A DNA stretch of 64,000 nucleotides from Cryptomeria japonica. Its lineage: Eukaryota; Streptophyta; Pinopsida; Cupressales; Cupressaceae. The stretch spans positions 210,101,190-210,165,189 of the forward strand of contig NC_081409.1 of NCBI RefSeq assembly GCF_030272615.1, given 5' to 3'. The translations under genes and the position numbers were made by a program. Below, in pieces: positions 1 through 10,167 of the stretch (its first letter is position 1; each line of letters opens with the position of its first letter). The notes beneath the pieces are model-generated. The model did not search any database, had not been told where the DNA came from, and was given only the letters and a program-made list of their open reading frames with translations.

Positions 1-480
1 AAATATTGATTTGAGATTACTTGCAGCACCTTTTAAAGGAAAAACTTTAGATTGGTATAAATCTTTAATCCTGAACTGTATATCAGATTGGGATGGCTTC
101 AAAAATGCTTATTTTACATGGATCAATGAGAAATGAGACCATTCTACCTTGTTGCATCAATTGATAAATATCAAGAGAGCACCACAAGAGGCTATCACTA
201 ATTTCAACATGAGATTCTAGAAGACATGACAAAGAACTCTAGTCACCTCTAGGGCACTAGCAGATATGACCTTTGTTTTTTACCTCAAAGCTTTTGATTC
301 GGATATTGCAATGATGATATTTTCGCCTGGGGGAGCCTCTCTACCATTGGCTTATGAGGTGGTCGTTCTAGTTGAAAAATAGTTTAATTGATGCTAGGAA
401 AATCCATCCAAGGCCATCTACGCCCATATTCCCATAATATTTCCCTTCCACATCAAGTGATTCCCAGTCAAGCACGCCCT
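1..480 (+). pseudogene. E1 gag remnant (retrotransposon gag domain)
   Basis: The first 130 bases translate to a gag-like stretch (LLAAPFKGKTLDWYKSL, then a Trp-rich turn and FTWINE) that matches the layout of the gag of E3: a hydrophobic helix, a W-[FY] pair, then a run ending near FN.RF and a segment with AFDS. Stop codons begin near position 134 and recur. The N-terminal half lies left of the window. The gag domain packages element RNA in cytoplasmic particles in this class; nothing here could still make a full protein. Confidence 0.6.
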
Positions 481-1542
481 ACCCTCTACAATCCATGTAC
501 ATGTATCGAAGTGGATTAGCCTCTATAGAATTCATTTCCACTTTGGTCGCAGAAATGAATGACATGAAAAATCTCCTATGGACTCTCTCAAACGAGATTA
601 TCAATATCAAGTGCCAACAGGCTGCCAAGGCCATATCACCTTTTCAAAATTACAAGAATGAAAAGCCCTCTATATCAACCGCATCAATACCCAGGGGCGA
701 ATCAGGGAGGAAGCCAAGGGCAACCTTCTAATCAAATTGTGGTTGTTCCAACTCCCATACAAGTTATTCCTTCGAACAACAACAAAGAGTTAGTGGTGGG
801 ATAAAATAATTTCATGGAAGACACAAACTCATGGTGTTTCCCTTGCAATGACATGCCCACACCCTAAAATTGTCTCTGGGTAACTTAAAACAAAAGATAG
901 CTAAGCAATGGGCCCAAGGTATCTCAGCAGACCTCAAGAACTATTCACATTCATTCTCAGGGGTGGATAATGTAATATTAACGACACAAATGCAAGGCAT
1001 GTTTCTAGAACAAGAATATGAGATTATGTTAGATCACACGCTGTTCTCTTGGATGAAAGAGGAAGATGTAGTATTTGCCAATGATGCCCCCACATCCAAA
1101 CTGCATGTTCATTTAGATTACAATATCCGATCAAAGAGGAGGTTTACTAGGGAGATTTTCTCTCAAAGTTCTAAGCCACCCATGACCTTTGGAAAGGGCT
1201 TGAAAAATGTTGTAGTTTGCACCTTTTCCATAGAGGCCATGAGAGAAATCCCAATATAAACCAAAGGATTTCAAAGTTTCAACACCCTTGGCAATGAACG
1301 TGGTGAAACAACTAAAGAAAGCCCCTACCAATGTGTCTTTATGGGATATTTTGGCTATCCTTGAGCAAACATTGTTGCTAAAGGAGGCCCTAGAGGACCG
1401 ATAAAAGTTAGCTCGATCTAAAGAGCCTGCAAGACATAAGAAAGGAAAGGAGTCAGAAAATCTAGGACAATATCTGTCACCTATTTCCTTTGTCAACACT
1501 AGTGAAGATCAAAAGAAAGGACAAATCTGTAAGCAAAAACCT
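481..1542 (+). other. E1 gag to protease interval, decayed
   Basis: About 1 kb between the gag core and the protease. Open stretches of 78 codons (495-731) and 129 codons (870-1259) sit in different frames. No zinc knuckle is readable. The segment near 900-1130 has a few acidic and aromatic residues typical of gag C-terminal linkers, but I cannot assign it. Confidence 0.4.
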
Positions 1543-1905
1543 ATGCCCTTCTTTTTAACATTGTTAGTAGGGGATAAGTTGTTGCATAATTCCATGATAG
1601 ACTCAGGAGCTCATACCACTATCATGCCCAAACAAATTGTTGATGCCCTACAAATTAAATATGAACCATTGGAAAGGGGGATAATGCAACTAGATGATAA
1701 AAAGGTACAAGCCTTGGGAATTATCCAAGATCTACCCCTGACCCTATATTATTGCCCCAACATCACTATCCCTCAAGAGGTGGTCATAATTGATATTTCC
1801 CTCAACTTTGGCCTCTGCCTATCATGAGATTTTATGGCCAAGATTGGTGAATATATGTCCAATCTAGACTGGTCTCATTTGATTTTTTGAACTAAATATG
1901 GTTCA
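1543..1905 (+). pseudogene. E1 aspartic protease domain
   Basis: The reading frame from 1543 has the retropepsin active site D-S-G-A (MIDSGAHTTIMP), followed about 60 residues later by the hydrophobic strand before the usual I-I-D-I element. It ends at a stop at 1825-1827, but the same frame is open again from 1909. Retropepsins act as dimers to cut the element polyprotein. The catalytic Asp is intact; the domain is disabled by the broken frame around it. Confidence 0.7.
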
Positions 1906-2205
1906 AAGATGAAAGTATTGTTGGAACCCCTACATTTCGAGCACATAGTGGAGGATGTTGTGATGAACTTTGAGCCCACTCATACTGTTATTACCAAAGA
2001 GGAGATATATTATGTGAAAATTCTAGAAGAAGAAGAGGTTACTAGCGAAAGAAATAAAAAAGAGGAGATCCTTGTAAATGAGTTCATCGAGAATGGTCCC
2101 TTTTGTAATTATGATGCCATGCGTCTAGGAACATATGTTATCTTTTATGAATATCATCTTATCCCTAAGATCATTGAGGATGAGAAAAAAATCACACCCA
2201 AAGGA

Positions 2206-2590
2206 GGATACTCCCCCGATTTTGAAATATGGACCATGTTCTTTGATGATGCAAGATGCAAAATCAAATTGGTAGCAAGAATATGTATAGTATCCCTGAA
2301 GGGTAAAGGAACATTGAAATCTTTTCGGTTCCAATTTTCTTGTACTAATAATGAAGCCAAATGTGAAGGTTTGATAAGAGGCCTCCGTGTGGCTGAGCGG
2401 ACAAGGACTTAAAAATTGAAAGTCTTTGAGGATTCCAAACTGGTGGTCAAGCAATTGCATGGTACTTTTTCTACAAAGAATGTATAGATGAGGTCATATT
2501 GGCATTGGGTTTGGGATCTAATTGAGATCTTTGAGGCATTCAATATCCAAGCCATTCCCCACAAATAGAATATGATAACCAATTGGTTGG
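2206..2590 (+). pseudogene. E1 RNase H domain located upstream of RT
   Basis: In frame with the protease, a stretch reads W-T-M-F-F-D-D, then a glycine-poor strand, then CTNNEAKCEGLIRGLRVA, then (after a stop at 2410) a K-V-F-E-D-S-K-L-V-V strand and later N-M-I-T-N-W-L-A. This is the D-E-D-D order of the archaeal-type RNase H found in Tat-lineage elements: first Asp in FFDD, Glu in the NNEA helix, second Asp in EDSKL, last acid lost to Asn. Normally such a domain follows RT and the ordinary RNase H; here it precedes RT, as in E3. Several in-frame stops. Confidence 0.65.
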
Positions 2591-2743
2591 CAATAATTGG
2601 ATCATAGTTTAGCGCAATGACGGACCTCCCAAAAAATTACTATTTTGTGCAAACAATAGTAAGGATGGCAATTCCATATAATGAGCAGAATTAGCAAGTT
2701 TTTGAAAGCGATGCCCAGGTGACCCTGTTTTCTACTACAATCA

Positions 2744-3031
2744 TTGAAACCAAGGATTGAGGAGTATTATGGAGATCAAGTAATCAAACTGAAAGGAAAT
2801 AAGATCCCAAGAGGCATGATCACCCTTGAGAACTTGTTCAATTGCGATGATGCAAGAAATGATAAGAGAAACTTTATTGCAGACGAAAGAGACTACACTG
2901 ATTTGGAGGTCGAAAGAGACAGAAAACTCAAAGTTGGGAAAGGAGTTTCACAAAACGATAAGGAGCACCTGACTTTCCTTTGTAAAAGATATGAGGGAGT
3001 CATAGCTTGGAGTTATGCTGACCTGAAATGA
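2744..3031 (+). pseudogene. E1 pol linker leading into RT
   Basis: An open stretch of 95 codons, rich in Lys, Asp and Glu, ending in the motif W-S-Y-A-D-L. That motif (FAWSYxDL/M) marks the N-terminal edge of RT in plant Ty3/gypsy elements and appears in E2 (14470-14490) and E3 (near 39290), so the position is secure although the linker has no known activity. Confidence 0.6.
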
Positions 3032-3039
3032 TATAATCC

Positions 3040-3900
3040 GAGTCACATCATTCAGCATACAATTGAGTTGTCAGTCAAAGCCAAGGCTATCTGCCGAAAG
3101 AAGAGACTGCTAAATCCTAAGATTGAGTCCCTCATGCCTTAGGAGCTTAAGAAGTTAATAGACTCCCAAATTGTGTACCTTATCAAGCATAGCACTTAGG
3201 TGTCTAATCCGATACCTATTCTAGGAAAAGAATGTTGACATTCGGCTATATGTGCATTTTCAGGATTTGAATAGAACAACCCTAAAGGACCATTACCCAC
3301 TCTCCTCAATGGAATAAATCCTACAAATAGTTGTCAGCTTTGGAATGTTTTCCATATTAGATGGATTTTCGGGATACAGTCAGATCTGGGTGAAAGTAGA
3401 AGACCAGCACAAGACAACATTCACTATAAGGTGGGGCACGTATGCATATGCCAAAATGTCGAGTTGTCCAACGCTAGGCCACTTTACAATGGGCAATGGA
3501 TATAGCCTTCGAAGAACTCATAAATAAGATTACCCTCATCTACCTAAATGATCTTACTATTTTTTCTAAGAAGGAAGATCATTTTGATCACTTGGAAAAG
3601 GTTTTCTAGAAGTGCTAGGAATTTGAGGTATCCCTTAATCTCAAGAAATGTGTGTTCAAATTCCCTCGAGGAAAGCTCCTTAGACATGTGGTTTCAAAGA
3701 AGGTATCTCAATCGACCTGGACTAGATCAAAGAAATCAAGGAATTACCCTTGCTAGTGAATAGAAAGGGATTTCAATCCGTCTTGGGAAAGATCAATTTT
3801 GTAAGCAAATTCATATCCGACTTTGCTAGTCTAGTGTGACTGATCACCCTTATGCTATGAAAGGATCAAAGTTTCAAGTGAACCCGAAAAGGAAAGTTAT
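3040..3900 (+). pseudogene. E1 reverse transcriptase domain
   Basis: RT fragments lie in several frames. FSILDGFSGYSQI with the following Q-H-K-T-T-F is RT block with the first catalytic Asp. The active-site box lies at 3541-3552 and reads Y-L-N-D instead of Y-[VL]-D-D, so one catalytic acid is lost. The stretch HFDHLEKVF follows, as in active elements. At least two frame changes occur between 3100 and 3900. No activity is possible. Confidence 0.75.
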
Positions 3901-4300
3901 CCTTTGACAGAATAAAAGAAGATGTGGCCTCCACCCTGATGCTCATAAATCCTAATTTTTCAAAAGCCTTTATCATGTATGTGTATGGGAGTAAGCATAG
4001 CGTAGCAGCAATTTTGACTCCAAAAGATGAGAAAGCCTCGAGAGAACACTTGATATATTTATATTCAAGGACATTGCAAGGGTATCAGGCTATGTATAAA
4101 TTTTACGAAAGACAAGATTTCATGATAGTTAAGGGTCTTAAGAAATTTAGACACCTGATGGGGGCTAATAAGGTGTTGGTATATGTCGCTCATTTGAGCA
4201 TGCACAAATATATTTTGGAAGTTGAGATCGTAGAGAAAAGAGAAAATTGGGCTACCAAAATCCTATAATACGACATTGAGGTTCACCCCACTAAGGTCAT
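3901..4300 (+). pseudogene. E1 RNase H domain after RT
   Basis: An open stretch from 3924 to 4268 keeps the ordinary Ty3/gypsy RNase H layout: a YVYGSK strand where DAS is expected, then a Y-S-R-T-L-Q-G-Y turn, then K-F-Y-E-R-Q-D and K-K-F-R-H-L. The first catalytic Asp has become Tyr/Gly. This is the second of the two RNase H domains in E1. Confidence 0.65.
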
Positions 4301-4479
4301 TCACAATTGAGGGCTCTGTGAATAATTGGCCATTGAAAATGAGCCCAAAGAATTTGAGGGTGAAATTGGAGAATCAGTGTTGGTAAACTAGATGTCTTGG
4401 TTGACAATTGGCTTGGTGATCGTATTAATTTCATGAGGTATGGAAAACACCCCCTACAACTTCTTTTTTCTAAAAGGAT

Positions 4480-5230
4480 ATTTTTTTAACTCCAAGGGAC
4501 CAAATATATCCTAATCGAAGGGGTCCTATTTAGAAGAACCCTTGATGGATTTCTCCTTCGGTGTGTTGATTTAGCTCAAGCAGGAAAGATCTTGATAGAA
4601 ATGCACGATGGTGCTTCAAGAGAGCACTTTCGTCAAAACAACAACCTCAAAGATTATGAGAGCCAGTTATTTCTATCCAACTATGTTTGTAGACTGCCAT
4701 CAATGGGTTAAAAAATGCCAAAAAGTGCCAATTCTTTGTAGGAAAAAGAAAGAACTTAGCTATGCCCCTTAAGACAATAGTTATGGAGGAACCCTTCACT
4801 CAATGGGTTTTTTATTTCATTGGAATGATCAAACCTCTATCAAGTGCTGGCCAGAAATGGAATCTAACTTCTACAGGCTATTTCACTCAATGGTCTAAAC
4901 CTAGCGCCTTGAAAAACACATCTGAGTCCAAAATAGTTAATTTTTCTAAAAGAATTGGTAACCAGGTTTGGCCCATCAAAAATCATCATATTAGACAATG
5001 TGAGGGCTTTCCCGGGATCCAAGGTGCCCAATTTTCCTTTGACATATGGGATTTTCTTAAAGACATCATCAAATGACTACACACAAGGGAATGGATTGGC
5101 AAAATTGACCAAAAAGACCCTGATCAGATTGATAAAATGGATAGGAGTGGATCACTAGAGAGAGTGTCACAAGAACTTAAAGATTTCCTTATGGGCCGAT
5201 CATATTACCTCAAGTAGATATTGAAGACCT
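4480..5230 (+). pseudogene. E1 integrase, zinc-binding and core domains
   Basis: A zinc-binding region is visible near 4600-4760 (E-M-H-D-G and E-H-F give the two His; two later Cys fall near 4690-4735). The core follows in broken frames: the first catalytic segment near 4790-4880 is degraded, I-I-L-D-N near 4985 gives the second Asp, and Q-G-N-G-L-A near 5085 is where the catalytic Glu motif should be. Integrase inserts element DNA into chromosomes; this copy is dead. Confidence 0.6.
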
Positions 5231-5630
5231 CTCCTTAGAGTTAGTCTATGGGAAAGAGGTGATACTACCAATTTCAACTAAGATCCCCTCACTGTAGTTG
5301 CTAAAATATCAAGATATAGAAGAGAATGGGCCCCTGAATTTTAGGATGGCTAAACAATTAAGAGTAGAAGAAGAAAGAGAGAAGGATTTTGATGCCTTAA
5401 CCAATCACCAAGAAGTAGTGAAGAGGTGGTTCGATAAGAAGACTTTGAACTCAAAGTTCAAGGAGGCGGACCTTGTACTAAAGTATGATGAAGGAGCTAC
5501 CAAGATGAGATAACATACCAAGTTTGATTCATTATGGGTGGAACCCTTCCAAATTAAAAATTGCAAAGAAAGTAACTCTTTTGAGTTAAAGGACAAAAAT
5601 AGTAACTCCCTTGGGATCCCCGTTGATAGG
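5231..5630 (+). pseudogene. E1 integrase C-terminal domain, cut by E2
   Basis: The stretch from 5298 holds A-K-Q-L-R, R-W-F-D-K-K and F-K-E-A-D-L-V-L-K-Y, the usual linker and GKF-type C-terminal fold of plant Ty3/gypsy integrase. The sequence runs up to the E2 insertion point at 5630. Beyond E2, the bases from 23871 on appear to continue the same final strand in frame for about ten codons, which confirms that E2 landed inside this reading frame. Confidence 0.7.
5626..5630. repeat. Target-site duplication of E2, left copy (ATAGG)
   Basis: The five bases before the E2 LTR (TGTAGACATA) equal the five bases after the right LTR (23866-23870). A 5-bp duplication is usual for Ty3/gypsy integrase. 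The exact match shows that E2 entered in one event and has not recombined with another copy. Confidence 0.95.
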
Positions 5631-6060
5631 TGTAGACATATAAAAATGACCATATTCTTAAATGAATATTTTATGTTCATTTCTCTATTTGATTAAATCC
5701 AATTTAATTAAGTTATCCACATTCTTCTATTTAATTAAATAAGTTACTCAATTTATATAAATTAAATTCACTATACCATTATATGAATAAATCATTTTAT
5801 TCAATTAAATCCCCCCTATCCACTTTTAATTAAATTCAAATTTAATTAAATAGTTATCCCAAATTGAATAAATCAAATTTATTTAATTACAACCAAATTG
5901 AATAAAATACTTTATTTCAATTAAATCCTATTATCCCTCCATCCACTTGCAAAATCTCAAACCCCTTTCTAATCCCTTCTAGAATCTTCTAATCACTTCT
6001 AATTAACCTAACCCTCCTCTAAATTTTGTCACATCCCTAACCAAAGGGAAGTCACTTCTC

Positions 6061-6164
6061 AAATGGCTCAAAGTATTTGATAACCATTAAAGGCTTTCAA
6101 CCTTCAACCACTAAATGGCTCAAAGTCTTTGATAACCATTGAAGGCTTTCAACCTTCAACCACT
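6061..6164 (+). repeat. 52-bp direct repeat, two copies, in E2 LTR
   Basis: Two copies (6061-6112 and 6113-6164) begin AAATGGCTCAAAG and contain the run GGCTTTCAACCTTCAACCAC. A third, shorter relative follows (near 6170-6200). The right LTR has the same pair at 22827-22930. Upstream repeats in U3 often hold enhancer sites; no specific site is recognised. Confidence 0.85.
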
Positions 6165-6559
6165 TAATCCCCAAAGTCTCCAATAACCATTAATGGTTAA
6201 CTCAAACCCTCCTACATGGTTAAAACATTTGTTTTGACTCAACCTTCATCCAACCCAAGGGTCTCATCAGGCCTTTAATGTTTTGACCATGATTATCTCT
6301 TAATCATTTGCACAAAGATTTATCCTTGGATTAACTCTTAATCTAGTGGGTAATCTTAATTTAGACTTGACCCTTAGCCTTTAGATAACCATGAGGTCTT
6401 CTCAGGCCTTTAATTCCTCCAACCCCTTCTCTCAACCCAATCCTATGTTGACACTTGTCACCATTTCATTGGTGCCAATTGTGCACATGGATCCCCAACT
6501 TTCAAACTCAACCCTTGATTAAACCTTTCAATCTTGACCATCCATTGCCCTGTTTGTGC

Positions 6560-6568
6560 TATAAATAG
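6560..6568 (+). promoter_or_regulatory. TATA box of E2 left LTR
   Basis: TATAAATAG, about 540 bp before the LTR end, is kept unchanged in the right LTR (23326-23334). A start about 30 bp downstream (near 6595) would be expected. Confidence 0.75.
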
Positions 6569-7105
6569 AGCTCTCATTCCTCCATTTTCAACAATCATCT
6601 TTCAAATTTGAAGAATTACACTTATGTTCAAATTCTTTCAAGCTTTCATATCATTTTTATGCTCATCATTTAGCCTCTTTTAGATCAGAAATTAGACTAA
6701 TATGCATGTTTAGAATAATTTCTTTATCATTTTATCTCAATCATAGACTAACTATAGTATGCTAGGATAGTATTCATATTAATCTCGTCATCTTATCATC
6801 TAGTTTATTTCATTTCTAGAATCATACATAGCTTACAACGCATCTCATACTAAAATCAATCAAAGCATCCCTCGTTCTTGCATTTGCCATCCCTGAACCA
6901 TTTTGCTCAGTGATCTGAGAGCAAAACATTGGTTTGAGGGACATTGTGAGATAGATAACCATGGGACCCTCCTTGGGAAGCTGAGTAATACATCGTTACT
7001 CCATAGGTTGCATCAAGAAGTCCTGTGTGTGTGTGTGTGGACTAGTTATTTTACAATATTTTCACATATTAAGTTTTATTGACCCACTTTTCTCGCATAC
7101 ATTTC

Positions 7106-7123
7106 TGGCGCCCACCGTGGGGC
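7106..7123 (+). other. E2 primer-binding site
   Basis: TGGCGCCCACCGTGGGGC starts 4 bp after the LTR. It begins TGG, complementary to the CCA end of a tRNA. The matching tRNA would end in GGTGGGCGCCA; I could not name it with confidence. Confidence 0.8.
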
Positions 7124-7210
7124 CCGACCCCAAATAACAAATCCATTTTTCAAATTAATGACTTTTGTAGGTCCGCAGGAAACAGGAATCGGCGCGTCGG
7201 AAGCATTCCA

Positions 7211-7611
7211 TAGCGCATCTGATCAACAGTCTAGCACATCTCGCTTACTATTTAGCGCGTGGGCTCTATAATTTAGCGCGTAAAGACCTTTTCTTAGCGC
7301 ATGACTTCGTCTAAAATTTTCCTGTAGGTCTCGATGCGGGCAAAACACAGAATAGCGCATCAAGTTAACATATTAGCGCATCTAGCTCACAGTTCAGCGC
7401 TTATAGTCCATCATCCAGCGCGTGAAACTCAAACGTTAGCGCATCATATTTCAAATTTTCCTGCAGGACTGAGCGCGGGAGAAAGAAAAGGAATAGAGCA
7501 GCACTTCCAATTCACATATTAGCGCATCCAAGCAATAGTATAGCGCAGAGGAACATCAGTTTAGCGCATCTAGTTTTTATTATAGCGTGTGCAGTCCATT
7601 CTGTAGCGCAT
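7211..7611 (+). repeat. Motif array I: TAGCGC(A/G)T at exact 21-bp spacing, three groups of five
   Basis: Motif starts are 7211, 7232, 7253, 7274, 7295; then 7353, 7374, 7395, 7416, 7437; then 7520, 7541, 7562, 7583, 7604. Within each group every step is exactly 21 bp. The 8-bp motif is kept (variants CAGCGC, TAGCAC, TAGCGT) while the 13 bases between are not conserved, so this is not an ordinary tandem repeat. Groups are separated by spacers that share a (T)TTTCCTG(T/C)AGG word. In one frame each motif reads Leu-Ala-His or Leu-Ala-Arg, giving a seven-residue period, but spacers break the frame. Confidence 0.9.
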
Positions 7612-8798
7612 AGTAGACAAATGACTAAAATTTTATTGTAACCGAACTGAAATTTTAGACTTGTAAAAGTCCCCCAGATCATCTAACATTTTCTTTTTTC
7701 TTTTGCTTGCAGGATTCTAACAGTTTCTTGCAGGTAGAGCGAGGAATTTTATTTTAAAAAACGATTTCTTTTGTTGACCGCAAAATCGAAAATTTGCTTT
7801 GTTGACCATTTCCTTTCCATAGATCAGAAAATCATTCTTGTACGGTAAAATGAACACCATGTTTTTGTGGAGCAACATCTCCGCCTAGATTTTAACAAAT
7901 CTCTGATTTGAAAGGATAAAACAAACCCAATTGATTGCTTTGTCTCGAAAGTGGAAGGAATATGCTCTCCCCTTAACTGGGTGATCAAAAATCCAGACCA
8001 CTCTTACAGCTTTCAGTAATTCAAGCATTAAAACCTTTAGCAGGCCTGCCTTCTTGAGGAGTTGCAATCAACTCTTAAAGCCATTTATGGCCGGTGTGAA
8101 GGGAACGACCTAAGTGGGGAACGGCCTTGATGCCAAGAATTCCAACCCACTATAATCAAATGTGGAAAGTGATGAAATTCCTTTTCAACGGTTGCGCACA
8201 CTGATCAGCCTTCCCCCAGTATCCTTGAGATATGTAAAGCCTTTGTTCTAAAGGTTGGGAAGCCTCCTGATGGAGTTTATCATTGACGGCCGAACGAGAA
8301 GCCTGATTACGAACCATAGAATTAGAAGCTTTGAACTGAGTCAGTAACCAGACATTTATAACATCATAGTGCAAGGGTGGGGAAGAATCCGCCCCTAAGA
8401 TTACTCACCATATATCTCCCAGGATAACTACTCAACTGTGAAGCAATTCACTTTGGGTTAATTTCTGGCAAAAGGCAAAAAAATGAGCGCCCTCTAGGGG
8501 GTGACACGGCTGTTTGAGCTGACGGAGTATCGAGACTAGTGGGCTATGATGTTATTTATGACCCTTGACTAAAGAGTCTTTCTGAAGTGTATTACTTGTA
8601 TCCAAACCTGTTAAAACATTGGAGATTTGAACACATCCTCGTAGAACATACACTTTTTGTTAGATTAGGCAAAATGGTTGTACTTTTTGTGCCGTGCTTG
8701 CATTTATTACTTCAAAAAATCATCCATCGCACTTGAAAATTTCTCAACAAAATTCAAAATCCTCAAGAAATCACCCAAACGGAAAAATCAGGGCAGTC
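7612..8798 (+). other. E2 leader between the two arrays
   Basis: No gene is seen. It holds a pyrimidine run ending in TTGCTTGCAG near 7700-7712 that resembles a 3' splice site, and several short open stretches on both strands that look accidental. It may hold packaging signals, but nothing is recognisable. Confidence 0.5.
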
Positions 8799-9311
8799 TA
8801 GCGCATAAGAACAACATCTTAGCGCGTGGAAGACTTTTGTTAGCGCATCCAAACCTCAAATTAGCGCGTGAAGTTAAAACAGTAGCATTTTTATCATAAG
8901 GCAAAACAGTATAAATTCTTTTAGCACATTCGAAAAACAGTCTAGCGCGTGGCAACAGCATCCTAGCGCGTAGGAACCAAGAATTAGCGCATAGAGTTTA
9001 AAAATTAGCGCATAACAGACCCAGTATAGCGCGTAGATTTTTCAAACTAAATTCCACAATAATTTTCAACAGTCCAAACTTTAGCGCGTAGAAGAAACAG
9101 CTTAGCGTGTGGCATAGAAACATTAGCGCATACATTCAAAAAGTTAGCGCGTAGAAAACCCAGGATAGCGCCTAAGTTTTTCAACTGTTAGACAACATTT
9201 TTTAAACAGTCAAAACTTTAGCGCGTGTCTAGGGGCAGATTAGCGCATGTGCTCATTCTTTTAGCGCATCAAGTAAATTCAATAGCGCATGTAGACTCTG
9301 TTCTAGCGCGT
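8799..9311 (+). repeat. Motif array II: TAGCGC(A/G)T at 21-bp spacing, four groups
   Basis: Motif starts are 8799, 8820, 8841, 8862, 8883; then 8922, 8943, 8964, 8985, 9006, 9027; then 9082, 9103, 9124, 9145, 9166; then 9219, 9241, 9262, 9283, 9304. All steps are 21 bp except one of 22. Groups restart about every 125-160 bp. With array I this gives 36 motifs in the leader, all in the same orientation as gag-pol. Spacers between groups share ACAGTC(C/A)AAAC-like words. Confidence 0.9.
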
Positions 9312-10167
9312 GATCCAAAATAGGAAAACAGAGAGAAAAACCGAGAAAAATTTGAAAATTTCAAAAACATTTTTTTAGAAGCCTTTTTCATCAAAAAACC
9401 ATTTTTCATCAAACCAGAGTGACAAACAAACCGCTAAAACTATTTCTTGAGCTCAATTTGTGTCAAAACAAAAGTTGTCAGAATCCTAAACGAATCGCAC
9501 AATAGAGGACGTCTCTCCTATCATAATCCAGGGATTTCATCATCAGTATCAACAGAATCATTTACCATCTTACGGATTTCTATCTCAAAACACTTGTTTA
9601 AAATTCTCAAATTGTCAAATCCAGTTTCTAGATCGGGAAGCTTTTATCCATATCATTTGACATGCTTTATTGTGAAGGGACATCTAAACCTTCACTCTGA
9701 TAAAGTAGGATTTGAAAATTTTCAAACCAAGAATCAACTGAATCCAAACCAATCAAAGGAAATCATTGATCACTCATGCATGACTAATCCCCTTATTCTG
9801 AGAAGAAAGAACCTCTATCGTAACATCACGTTGAAGAAACAACAACCTAGTTTTTCCAAATTTATCAAGAGAAATAAGTTTCTATACATCAATCGTCAAC
9901 TCTTCAAATCTCATCGGGTATTCCTTCATCACGTCAAAAAGTATATCCAAAACAAATCTAGCAAATTTGACAAAGAACCCTTGAAGACCAGAGCATACTG
10001 TCAAAAGTCTGCTTTTAATCAAACCATAAACCGCGGTGGAAAAATCAATCCAGCATTCTTGCCCGACGAGTGCATCACATATAACACATCTCGACCAGAA
10101 CCACCAACACCCGAGCAACACATCGAAGAGGCTTTTGTCCCTTTCATCACTGAAAGTTTTTACTAAA
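9312..10167 (+). other. E2 leader before gag, with a doubtful 239-codon open frame
   Basis: A frame is open from 9447 to 10166 and ends one base before the gag ATG. Its product would be rich in Ser, Lys, Asn and Phe with no motif I know. Tat relatives can carry an additional reading frame before gag, so it may be a real small protein, but composition alone (AT-rich, few stops in this frame) could explain it. No sign of a better start context. Confidence 0.35.

Larger units (their letters stand above)
5631..7101 (+). repeat. E2 left LTR (1471 bp)
   Basis: It begins TGTAGACATA and ends CGCATACA. It pairs with 22405-23865. The first 350 bp are very AT-rich with many AATTAAAT words. A 52-bp direct repeat lies at 6061-6164. 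A TATA box is at 6560-6568. A short GT run lies near 7022-7038 and differs in length between the LTRs. The LTR drives and terminates element transcription. Confidence 0.95.

Noticed and set aside
1131-1499. Minus-strand 122-codon open frame in E1
   Set aside because: It lies opposite decayed gag-protease sequence and has no motif.
7700-7712. 3' splice site of a sense leader intron in E2
   Set aside because: A good acceptor-like word, but I found no matching donor with supporting phase, so no intron is proposed.
7211-9311. CRISPR-like array
   Set aside because: Motif is 8 bp with 13-bp variable gaps in a plant retrotransposon leader; repeat and spacer sizes do not fit CRISPR.
9447-10166. Confident extra protein upstream of E2 gag
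   Set aside because: Only composition supports it; no motif and no better start signal, so it is listed only as doubtful.
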